Positions 27,459-35,045 of a DNA stretch of 64,000 nucleotides are shown in pieces. Positions within the stretch are counted from its first letter, which is position 1. Each line of letters opens with the position of its first letter. The notes below the pieces were generated by a model, which saw nothing but the letters and a program-made list of their open reading frames with translations, had not been told where the DNA came from and did no database searches. Origin of the DNA: an uncultured Aquimarina sp. (GTDB taxonomy: Bacteria; Bacteroidota; Bacteroidia; Flavobacteriales; Flavobacteriaceae). A program made the translations under genes and the position numbers. Location of the stretch: the NCBI GenBank assembly GCA_947500545.1, contig CANMSO010000001.1:248001-312000 (forward strand), written 5' to 3'.

Positions 27459-30182
27459 TTAAAAATGAATTTTTATTCTTATTGCCTGATCAAGCGAAAT
27501 ATCTTTGTCTTGATCTTGTAGTGATTTCACAAATTCTGGTGTGACTCCATGAATCTTTAAGCTTTGTGCTTGATCTGCGGTGATGTTTGTATACCCTAGT
27601 CCTTCAAAAGGTTTAACGAATTCTGGCGTGATATTATGTATCTTAAAAGAGACAATTTCATCCAAAGGAAGATCACCAAAACGGGATTTCTTAAATTCAC
27701 TTATATATGCCGGTGTTACATTATGAATTTTAAGAGACATAAGATCCTTAATAGAAATATTGTCATATCCAAGTTTAACATAATCAGAGGCGGCATCAGG
27801 AGAAACATTGTGAATTTTTATAGCCAAAGCGTCATCTAAAGAAATGTTCTTGTACCCTGCCTTTTTAAAAGAGTCAATAAACTCTGGTGTAACGTTATGG
27901 ATTTTTAACCCTACCACATCATCCAGAGGTATATTATTATATCCTGCTCTATTGAAGTTTTTAATGAACTCTGGAGTGACATTGTGTATTTTAAGAGCAA
28001 TGATATTATCTATAGGTACATTGGTGTATCCTAAGTTGGCAAAAGCTTTTATAAAATCATTGGGATCTTGTTGTGCTTCTTGCTGTCCTTTTCCAGGATT
28101 ACTTGTAGAGCTAGAAGAATATCCCTTAGCTACTTGTGCTTGCCCAGGAGTAATATTATGTATTTTCAATTTAATAGCTTCTTGAAGAGAAATATTCTTC
28201 TGTCCTGCTTTTTTATAGGATTTTATTAGATCAGGAGTGACATTATGTATTTTAAGCTTTTTAGCTTCTTGAAGTGTAATGTTTGAATACCCAATTTTTT
28301 TGAAGCTATTAATATACTCTGGTGAAACGTTATGTATTTTTAAATCTTTGGCTTCCCTTAAAGTAATATTTTGATACCCAATATTTTTATAAGATTGTAT
28401 ATAAGAAGGACTCACATTATGGACTTTAAGGTTTTTGGCTTCCTTAACAGTAATATTTGAGTACCCTTCGTTCTTAAAAGATGCTATAAAATCGGGAGTA
28501 ACGTTATGAATTTTAAGCTTGACATAATCATCAAGAGACATGTTGTTGCCATATCCATTTTTCTTAAAAGAATCTATAAACTCTTGTGATAGGTTATGGA
28601 TTTTGGCTTTTGTAATTTTTCTTAAAGAAGCTTTAGAACCATTTGTTTTGTTTATAAAAGTGATATAGTTGACATCTACATCAAATAAGTTAAGTTTAGC
28701 AACTTCCTCCATAGTATAGTTTTTATATCCCAATTTGGATAGTTCTTTTCTATACATTTTTAACTTATCCAAGGACAATGATTTATGAATGATATCTTCA
28801 AAATCTTCCTGATCGATACTCAGGTTCTCTTTTTTAAGATAAGCAAGGTAGTTAGCGTCAAAGTCAGTTAAAAAACAATGTACAAGGTCTCGTTTTTTGA
28901 CACTTAAACCATAATTGTTAAGTGAACTCATGAAACTAGGATTTGCAGTGAAAGTATATCTTCCATCACCAATTTTTCCATCAAATTCCCCAATAAGAGT
29001 CATGGTTCCTGCCTCTCTTGTGATCTCTAGTTTTTGTTTGTCTCCTTTTGGGAAATTAGTAAAGAAAGATGGATCATAACATCTTGTGGTAGACCAATAG
29101 TTTCGGTTTAGTGGCTCTGCACTTCTAAACATAATGCATAACTTTCCTCCTCCAACTTCGGCATCCCACACTCCTTTTGTAAAGTCTTTTTGAGTAGTAG
29201 AAGTGTTACTTTTCTGTTCTAAGCCTTCTGTTACATCTGCGGATTGTTTGTCATGTGTAGCACTAGGTTTTACCGGATTAAAAGAAAACACTGTAAGTGC
29301 AAGTAATGGAATAATGATTAGGTATTTCCATCCTGATTTTGCTGTCGATTTTTTTGAATTCATCATGAGTATTCGTTTTTTGAGAAATGATTGATTGTAA
29401 CCTGTGGCCAGGCCTGTAGGCATATTGGGAGTTGAGACTTTTAATAGATTCATTTGATACACCTCTTTATCTTCTCCAATAGTTAACATACTATCATCGG
29501 TAAGATATTCAAGATTGTTATCTATAGCTTTTCGGTACAGCCATGCAAAAGGATTAAACCATTGTAGCATCACAAGAAACTCAACTAATAGCATATCGAT
29601 ACTATGCTTTCCTTTGATATGCATTTGTTCGTGTTTTAAAATCTGTAAATAAGTTTCTGGGGTATACTGACTTGGATTCATGAATATTCGATTCCAGAAC
29701 GAGTAGGGAGCATGCTTTTTATTGGTTTCGATGATTTTGTAGTCGTCAACTTCTATAGTAGGATGTTTTAAAATTCGATATAATAAAACTCCCAACTGAA
29801 TTAAGAAATGAGCACTAAATACCAAAATTCCCAGAATATAGACATACAGGAGTATAGTTTTCCAATCTAAATATGTATAAATAGAATTAGTAACGATTGT
29901 ATCTGAATTGCCATTTGATATTTCTGGAGAAGTTGTTGTGTTTTCTAATGTTGTGGAAACAAAAGTTGACTCATCATGCGGTTCTGGTATGGTTTCCTGA
30001 ACTATAGTTTTTTTGAAGGATAAACTTTCAGGTACTGTTACAAAGGGTAATGTAAATGACAATATAATTAAAGATAATAATACCCATCTATTTAGATTGT
30101 AAAAAGTTTCTTTAGAAAGGAAAAACCTATAGACTATATACGATAATCCTATTAATGCTGAGCTATGAAGTATATAGTCCAT
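27459..30182 (-). CDS. BlaR1/M56-family membrane metallopeptidase with long C-terminal repeat array
   Basis: 907 residues. The N-terminal ~310 residues hold membrane segments and the zinc motif HEQMH (about residues 183-187) of M56 peptidases, the sensor proteases that inactivate BlaI-type repressors. A last membrane segment (WKYLIIIPLLALTVFSF) leads to the outside part. From about residue 525 to the end there are twelve copies plus a partial one of a ~27-residue unit with consensus LKIHNVTPEFIxSFKKxGYxNISLxEA. The start overlaps the BlaI stop by one base (TAATG), indicating coupled translation. The sensed signal is unknown; beta-lactam sensing cannot be assumed because no penicillin-binding sensor domain is visible. 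Confidence 0.88.
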   Translation of the reverse strand: MDYILHSSALIGLSYIVYRFFLSKETFYNLNRWVLLSLIILSFTLPFVTVPESLSFKKTIVQETIPEPHDESTFVSTTLENTTTSPEISNGNSDTIVTNSIYTYLDWKTILLYVYILGILVFSAHFLIQLGVLLYRILKHPTIEVDDYKIIETNKKHAPYSFWNRIFMNPSQYTPETYLQILKHEQMHIKGKHSIDMLLVEFLVMLQWFNPFAWLYRKAIDNNLEYLTDDSMLTIGEDKEVYQMNLLKVSTPNMPTGLATGYNQSFLKKRILMMNSKKSTAKSGWKYLIIIPLLALTVFSFNPVKPSATHDKQSADVTEGLEQKSNTSTTQKDFTKGVWDAEVGGGKLCIMFRSAEPLNRNYWSTTRCYDPSFFTNFPKGDKQKLEITREAGTMTLIGEFDGKIGDGRYTFTANPSFMSSLNNYGLSVKKRDLVHCFLTDFDANYLAYLKKENLSIDQEDFEDIIHKSLSLDKLKMYRKELSKLGYKNYTMEEVAKLNLFDVDVNYITFINKTNGSKASLRKITKAKIHNLSQEFIDSFKKNGYGNNMSLDDYVKLKIHNVTPDFIASFKNEGYSNITVKEAKNLKVHNVSPSYIQSYKNIGYQNITLREAKDLKIHNVSPEYINSFKKIGYSNITLQEAKKLKIHNVTPDLIKSYKKAGQKNISLQEAIKLKIHNITPGQAQVAKGYSSSSTSNPGKGQQEAQQDPNDFIKAFANLGYTNVPIDNIIALKIHNVTPEFIKNFNRAGYNNIPLDDVVGLKIHNVTPEFIDSFKKAGYKNISLDDALAIKIHNVSPDAASDYVKLGYDNISIKDLMSLKIHNVTPAYISEFKKSRFGDLPLDEIVSFKIHNITPEFVKPFEGLGYTNITADQAQSLKIHGVTPEFVKSLQDQDKDISLDQAIRIKIHF

Positions 30183-30541
30183 TACTTTTTATTTTTTATC
30201 AATTGAATGATTTCTTCTAATTCTTGAGTATTGATCTTTTCTTCCTTGGCAAAAAACTTTACTAAAGCCAAAGGAGAGTTGTCGAAATAGTTATTCATTA
30301 CTTCACCTAACACTTCTTTTTGATATTCATCTTTTGACACCATTGGATAATATTGAAAACTATTGCCATAGGCAACATGACTAATAAATCCTTTTTCTTC
30401 TAAGATCTTTACAATAGTTGCAGTGGTATTGTAATGAGGTTTAGGGTCTGGGAGTTCTTCTATAAGTTCTTTAATAAAAGCTTTTTTCAATTTCCACAGA
30501 CTTTGCATAATCTGTTCTTCTCTTTTGGCTAATTTTTGCAT
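30182..30541 (-). CDS. BlaI/MecI/CopY-family transcriptional repressor
   Basis: 119 residues from the chosen start MQKLAKREEQIM. A start 21 nt upstream is possible, but it would lie at the predicted promoter -7 box, so the inner Met is preferred. Winged-helix features: EEQIMQSLWKLKKAFIKELI, HYNTTATIVKILEEKGFISH (recognition region), then a dimerisation tail. The repressor is cleaved, directly or indirectly, by the M56 protease encoded next. Together they form a two-gene signal-response cassette. Confidence 0.92.
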   Translation of the reverse strand: MQKLAKREEQIMQSLWKLKKAFIKELIEELPDPKPHYNTTATIVKILEEKGFISHVAYGNSFQYYPMVSKDEYQKEVLGEVMNNYFDNSPLALVKFFAKEEKINTQELEEIIQLIKNKK

Positions 30542-30559
30542 AGGACCAGTTTTATAAAA

Positions 30560-30606
30560 CAAACCTACTACTAATCTTTTAGTTTTACAACTAATTAATT
30601 AGTAGT
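30560..30606 (-). promoter_or_regulatory. Predicted promoter and autoregulatory operator of the BlaI/M56 operon
   Basis: Read on the reverse strand, TTG (30588-30590) is followed after 20 nt by TAGGTTTG (30560-30567), matching the Bacteroidetes promoter TTG-N19-21-TAnnTTTG. Overlapping it are the inverted repeats ACTACTAAT/ATTAGTAGT (30567-30575 and 30598-30606) and the perfect palindrome ACTAATTAATTAGT (30590-30603), plausible BlaI sites by their TACTA/TAGTA arms. Confidence 0.55.
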
Positions 30607-30691
30607 TCAACTAGTCTATTAGGAGAATAATGTGTAGAGTACCGATTTTATTGGGTTTTTAGAAGAACGTTAAATATTTGATAAATTACTT

Positions 30692-31029
30692 TTAGAAGGA
30701 TACTCCCATAGTTAATAAGAAAACAAATGGATTAAGGTCTACTTCTATTTCTCTTTCAATTGTAGCGATGGGGATTCTATTATCCTTGTATCTGTAGTAG
30801 TTGCAGTAGTTGAAACATTTACGTATCCAGCCATTAATGAGGCATGATATCTTGCACTAATGTGGTAGTTGATTCCTGCAAAACCACCAATATTGGTCGA
30901 TGAAGATAAGTCGATTTCTGTCTCCCCAAAAAGTGTATCTTCTAATTCTTGACTAGCCTTTGCTCCATAGAAGATAGTATGATTTAAAGCGAAACCAAGA
31001 TAAGGGCGAAAATCGTTTTCGCGATTCAT
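30692..31029 (-). pseudogene. OmpW-family outer-membrane protein remnant, 5'-truncated and frameshifted
   Basis: The 94-codon frame from 31029 reads RPYLGFALNHTIFYGAK, GGFAGINYHISARYHASL and MAGYVNVSTTAT, resembling the middle of OmpW, then stops. The missing C-terminus is present in another frame: IEREIEVDLNPFVFLLTMGV followed by SF and a stop at 30692-30694, a typical outer-membrane end. A frameshift near 30795 therefore separates the two. The signal peptide and first strands are absent; the remnant instead begins at the stop codon of the dehydratase gene (ATGA overlap), so a deletion has removed its 5' part. Likely non-functional. A sequencing error could explain the frameshift but not the missing start. 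Confidence 0.75.
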
Positions 31030-31979
31030 GAAATAGTTTGAAAAGGTAAATTTTCTAAATCCACATTTCCTCCAGAAAGAATGATACCAATTTTTCTTCC
31101 TCTAAAACGGTGTTTTTCTCGTAGCAAAGCCGCGAAAGGTACAGCACAAGAAGGTTCTATAATTATTTTCATGCGCTCCCAGATGAGTCGCATGGCATCA
31201 ATAATCTCATGTTCTTCAACTCTAATAATTTCTGAAATATGTTTTTGTATAATCGGAAAGTTAATGTCTCCCAATTGAGTTTTTAGACCGTCTGCAATAG
31301 TATTAGCTGTAATATTGGTTTCAATTTTACCACTTAGTAAAGAACGATAGGCATCATCAACTTCAAAGGGTTCCCCGCCAATAACCTTGCAACCATCTCC
31401 ATAAAAATAAGAAGCAAGCCCAGTACCCGCTATTAACCCACCTCCACCTACCGGGGTAAATATGTATTCAAGATCGGGATTTTCTTCTAATAGCTCAATG
31501 GCCGCAGTACCTTGACCTAATATTACATCAAGATCATCAGAAGGATGAATAAAAGTAGCTCCTCTTTCTTTTTGAATTTGAGCGGCTGTCTGTTCTCGAT
31601 CATCCAAAGTAGGTGGGCATTCGATAATAATACCACCATATCCTTTAACAGCATCTTTTTTGACCTGCGGCGCAGTTGATGGCATAACGATATAGGCCTT
31701 TACGCCTAAGTTTTGAGCAGCAAGAGATAGTGCTTGAGCAAAATTTCCAGAAGAATGGGTTACAACTCCTCTGGATTGTTGTTCTTTTGGTAATTGTAAA
31801 ATAGCACTTGTCGCTCCTCTCATTTTGAATGCTCCCATTCGTTGAAAATTCTCACATTTAAAGAAAACTTGAGCCTCAGATATTTGATTAAGTAACCGTG
31901 ATGTTAATACCGGGGTTCGATGAATAAAAGGCTTTATTCTTTCGTAGCAATTTATTAGTTCTTGTTTGGTCATTGACAA
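31026..31979 (-). CDS. PLP-dependent threonine/serine dehydratase (serine racemase-like)
   Basis: 317 residues, the length of the single-domain catabolic type without a C-terminal ACT regulatory domain. The PLP-binding Lys is in GAFKMRGATSAIL, the Ser/Asn substrate loop is SSGNFAQALSLAA, and the phosphate-binding Gly loop is PVGGGGLIAGTGLA. The C-terminal SGGNVDLENLPF is typical. It deaminates L-threonine or L-serine to the 2-oxo acid, or racemises serine; the sequence alone does not decide. An alternative Met lies two codons in. Confidence 0.92.
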   Translation of the reverse strand: MSMTKQELINCYERIKPFIHRTPVLTSRLLNQISEAQVFFKCENFQRMGAFKMRGATSAILQLPKEQQSRGVVTHSSGNFAQALSLAAQNLGVKAYIVMPSTAPQVKKDAVKGYGGIIIECPPTLDDREQTAAQIQKERGATFIHPSDDLDVILGQGTAAIELLEENPDLEYIFTPVGGGGLIAGTGLASYFYGDGCKVIGGEPFEVDDAYRSLLSGKIETNITANTIADGLKTQLGDINFPIIQKHISEIIRVEEHEIIDAMRLIWERMKIIIEPSCAVPFAALLREKHRFRGRKIGIILSGGNVDLENLPFQTIS

Positions 31980-32039
31980 TACGTGATTTACAATGTTCTA
32001 AATTAGCAATTTATATATAAGTAAGAAGAATAGCAGTAC

Positions 32040-32681
32040 TTATAGTTTCTTTCCAATCAATAATGTATTTGCTCCCTCTACATGGTTATACTGTTCAAAT
32101 TTGATGTCATTTATAAAGGCAGACTTCAGTTGTTCAAGATCACTATTATTTTCCAGGTTTATCCCCGCATTGAATATAATATGTCCTTTAGACTTTGAGA
32201 TAGAAATCACTTTTTCCCAAAACAAAGGAGTATAAAATTGCTCAGGAACCTTATTATCTATAAAAATATCAACTATGATTAATTCATATATGTCTTTAGA
32301 ATGTTCTACATGCAAAAAAGCATCATCGCAGATGATCTTTAAGTTCTCTTGCTCTGAGATTTGGAATTCTTCTTTGGCTATTTTGATTACTATTTCGTCA
32401 ATTTCTACCGCAGTAATGTTTCCATTATAATTAAACTCTTCTCTAAGTGTTTGTATCACACTTCCTCCACCCAGACCCAATAATAGAATTTCTGAAGTAG
32501 CGTTGATATTTATTTGGGACAAACCAAATGATAATAATCGCTGCAAGGAACCATAAGAATAATTAGCGTTTTGGGTATTCAACATTTTCTTTCCATCTAT
32601 CCAGGTCAATTCTAAAATCCCGTTAATATTAGAACGAACTTTTTTAGTAATAGGCCATAGATAACTTAGAAATCGTTTCAT
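32040..32681 (-). CDS. Spermidine synthase-like SAM-dependent methyltransferase
   Basis: 213 residues. The Rossmann part shows LLLGLGGGSVIQTLREEF (nucleotide loop), ITAVEIDEIVIKIAKEEF (acidic residue at the end of strand 2) and LKIICDDAFLHV, as in spermidine synthase relatives. It is shorter than a full spermidine synthase (about 280), with only a short N-terminal beta part (INGILELTWIDGKKML). True aminopropyl transfer is therefore uncertain; many such short proteins are annotated only as spermidine-synthase family methyltransferases. Alone on its transcript. Confidence 0.8.
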   Translation of the reverse strand: MKRFLSYLWPITKKVRSNINGILELTWIDGKKMLNTQNANYSYGSLQRLLSFGLSQININATSEILLLGLGGGSVIQTLREEFNYNGNITAVEIDEIVIKIAKEEFQISEQENLKIICDDAFLHVEHSKDIYELIIVDIFIDNKVPEQFYTPLFWEKVISISKSKGHIIFNAGINLENNSDLEQLKSAFINDIKFEQYNHVEGANTLLIGKKL

Positions 32682-33298
32682 AGTAATTAATTGCTGTACA
32701 ATTGTAGTTAGTCTATTCTAACAGAAAACTTATAATTCATCATTTTCTTAGATTTTTTTAGATGTGATGTCAATTATAAAAGTTCTTATACCCAATATAA
32801 AACCGATATCTAATTACTGTTATATCCTTATTAAAATTTACGTACTTACGGCAAGTAACTATTGTTTTTCAAACAAAAATAAATCTAATATTATATTGAG
32901 AGAAAGTTCTTTAATAACTTTTGTTGGATGCTATTGTTCATTCAAGCTAAACACAAGAAACACGTATTATTCTCTATTCAGATTGGCAAATTCTAGCTAG
33001 TCTATGCTTACAGTTTGAGTTTAAATACGGTATTCAACATTAATAAGTCTGCCCTTATGGGTGGACTTAAAGTTATAAAGTCTCTTGTTGAACAGAATAT
33101 ATTGTACACCGATAATGAATCGAACTAAACAATAAAGGATTGCCAAATGCATTACTGAACCTGGAAAGGGGAAGGAACCAAGTTCGGTATATATTAGTAT
33201 TTGGATTAGTGAGAGGTATTGGCGGCATGAGAGCCGCCTACCATCTCAATCTTTCTTTTGTTAGATCGTCTTGTGCGAGTGAATTCGTTTTGATTTGT
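32682..33298. other. 617-nt non-coding stretch with a possible group II intron 3'-end relic
   Basis: No credible gene is present; the one forward frame of 78 codons is Tyr/Ser/Asn-rich with no family likeness. From about 33141 the text recalls the tail of bacterial group II introns: TGCCAAATGC, then TACTGAAC pairing with GTTCGGTA, then GTGAGAGGT immediately before a strong hairpin (GGCGGC with GCCGCC, 33221-33238), then CCTACC. This order (domain V region, GTGAGAGG, domain VI hairpin, CTAC) is that of intron 3' ends, but the domain V core is not convincing and no reverse transcriptase is present. A relic at most. Confidence 0.3.
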
Positions 33299-33697
33299 CT
33301 ATAGCGCTGCTGCACCAGCTTCTGCAACAGCATGATCATTCTCAACACTACTTCCGCTAACGCCAATTGCGCCAATAATTTCACCTTTCTTATTCTTTAT
33401 AGGAACACCTCCAGGAAAACTAATAAGTCCGTCATTAGAATGTTCTATATTGTATAGTGGTCCACCGGGTTGTGATAATTCACCTATTGCTCCGGTATTC
33501 ATATCAAAAAAACGAGCCGTTTTGGCTTTTTTAAGTGAAATATCAGCAGAACCCAACCAGGCTCCGTCCATACGTGCAAATGCTAATAGATTGGCCCCAC
33601 TATCTACTATAGATATATTCATTTTTGTGTTTAGTGAAATTGATTTTTCTTTGGCAACCGCAATAATTTTTTCGGCTTGGTCTAGAGTAATGTTCAT
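33299..33697 (-). CDS. GlcG/HbpS-family protein
   Basis: 132 residues, full domain length. Opening [18 protein letters not shown], then [40 protein letters not shown], and the family end [20 protein letters not shown]. Members are found in glycolate and diol operons and, as HbpS, bind haem outside the cell; others are of unknown role. No signal peptide is seen, so it is probably cytosolic. The gene is isolated, with no operon to narrow the function. Confidence 0.88.
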   Translation of the reverse strand: MNITLDQAEKIIAVAKEKSISLNTKMNISIVDSGANLLAFARMDGAWLGSADISLKKAKTARFFDMNTGAIGELSQPGGPLYNIEHSNDGLISFPGGVPIKNKKGEIIGAIGVSGSSVENDHAVAEAGAAAL

Positions 33698-33839
33698 GAT
33701 TTTTGTGTTTAAATAAGTTGGATTTAAAAGTAGTGTTAAATGTTTAATTCTAGAATAATTTTTTCTATTCTTTCAAAGTAACATTAAGGTTTTATGAGAA
33801 AGGATTGCAGGTGCTTAATTTCTTTTAGGTCTACATGTT

Positions 33840-35045
33840 TTACTTTTTAATCCATGAAGTATTCCTATACTCTTTAATTTTTGAGGCAGTTTCTCGGTTT
33901 TTTATACTAAGATGCGTTTTGTCTATTTGTCTACTTCTATATCCCAAGAGATGAAAAAACTGTTTAGAAAAGAAATGAGCAATTTTTAAATTAACTGTTA
34001 ATTCATCTTTTTTTTCGGAACTCCATGTAACCCCAGGGAGTAATGGAAGAATACGATCAAAGCGTATTTTTCTTAGAACAGTTGATAACTTAAGAAAGAA
34101 TTTTGGTGTTCGTTTTATTGCAAAAAAGCCATCATTGCCCTGATCCTGATATAGTGGCATAAATATTTTTCCATCTGCATAAGATGTAATTATTTTACCG
34201 CCACTTGTTGCCAATTCCTGACCTTTTTTGATTTTTTGAAAATTAGTAAATCCAGGTTTCATTTTAAATCCTTCTCCGTTTTGGATTTCATGACGCCAAT
34301 AGATTTCATAAACGTGTTTATAATCTAAGGCATTTTTAGACAGAATATTGTAATGGTACTCGTAATCAACATCTGTTTTAAGAATACAATCGGCAAAGAT
34401 TAAGGAAAGATAGATAAACGATATGTTGTTTGCTATTGATGATATGTCATTGTGATGACCAGATTCAAAACCAAAAGCTATATAACCCAATTCATTGATA
34501 TAACTCAGTAGTGGTCCTTCTAAATATTCTTCAATACCCAAGATCATAGGAACGGGATATTGCTTTGTAAACTTTCTGTTTAATAAACTATCATTTACTG
34601 TTAGAAAAGGTACAGTTTTACTTGAAGTTGTATGTAGGTCCATAAAGTAAAATGGCCCGTTTTCGGTTTCAATAATCTTTCTGATTGTGTGGTATATATC
34701 CTTTTGTTGTGCAATGTCCTGATTCTTGTTACTAGATTTACCTTCAGTAATGTGTGTTATATTTTCATTTGTCCACAATCGGTTCAGGTCCTGTTTATGG
34801 TATCGCTTGTTATGTTCTAGTGCCCAAAGATTACCACTAATTGCGTAAATACTTCCTCTAACGGTTATGTTTTTTTCCTTTAATTCACGCAAGACTTTAT
34901 CGAGTGCAAATACTCCAGATGGTTCATTTCCATGTATTCCGCCTACAAAAATAAGAGTTGGTCCTTTTTGCGCCCCTCTAATACATCCAATGATACGATC
35001 GACTACTATAGATTCTTTTAATGCTTCGCTATAAATTTCAATCAT
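33840..35045 (-). CDS. Succinylglutamate desuccinylase/aspartoacylase-family hydrolase
   Basis: 401 residues from the ATG of MIEIYSEALK; a TTG 12 nt upstream is also possible. A zinc carboxypeptidase-like fold: GGIHGNEPSGVFALDKVL carries the HxxE zinc ligands, and YFMDLHTTSSKTVPFL carries the third His. Family enzymes release an acyl group from an N-acyl amino acid. The start ATG overlaps the stop of the GCS2-CBS gene upstream by 8 nt, so the two are translationally coupled. A hydrolase coupled to a glutamate-cysteine-ligase-like enzyme suggests a joint pathway of an amide-linked compound; the substrate is unknown. Confidence 0.85.
   Translation of the reverse strand: MIEIYSEALKESIVVDRIIGCIRGAQKGPTLIFVGGIHGNEPSGVFALDKVLRELKEKNITVRGSIYAISGNLWALEHNKRYHKQDLNRLWTNENITHITEGKSSNKNQDIAQQKDIYHTIRKIIETENGPFYFMDLHTTSSKTVPFLTVNDSLLNRKFTKQYPVPMILGIEEYLEGPLLSYINELGYIAFGFESGHHNDISSIANNISFIYLSLIFADCILKTDVDYEYHYNILSKNALDYKHVYEIYWRHEIQNGEGFKMKPGFTNFQKIKKGQELATSGGKIITSYADGKIFMPLYQDQGNDGFFAIKRTPKFFLKLSTVLRKIRFDRILPLLPGVTWSSEKKDELTVNLKIAHFFSKQFFHLLGYRSRQIDKTHLSIKNRETASKIKEYRNTSWIKK

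Noticed and set aside
27459..28620. CRISPR-like repeats suggested by the regular 81-nt spacing
   Set aside because: The repeats are in-frame coding units with drifting sequence and no unique spacers.
27459..30541. Beta-lactam resistance operon
   Set aside because: The BlaI/M56 pair lacks a penicillin-binding sensor domain and no beta-lactamase gene is adjacent.
32764..33000. Forward open frame of 78 codons in the long gene-free stretch
   Set aside because: Composition typical of AT-rich non-coding DNA, no family likeness, no signal peptide and no partner gene.
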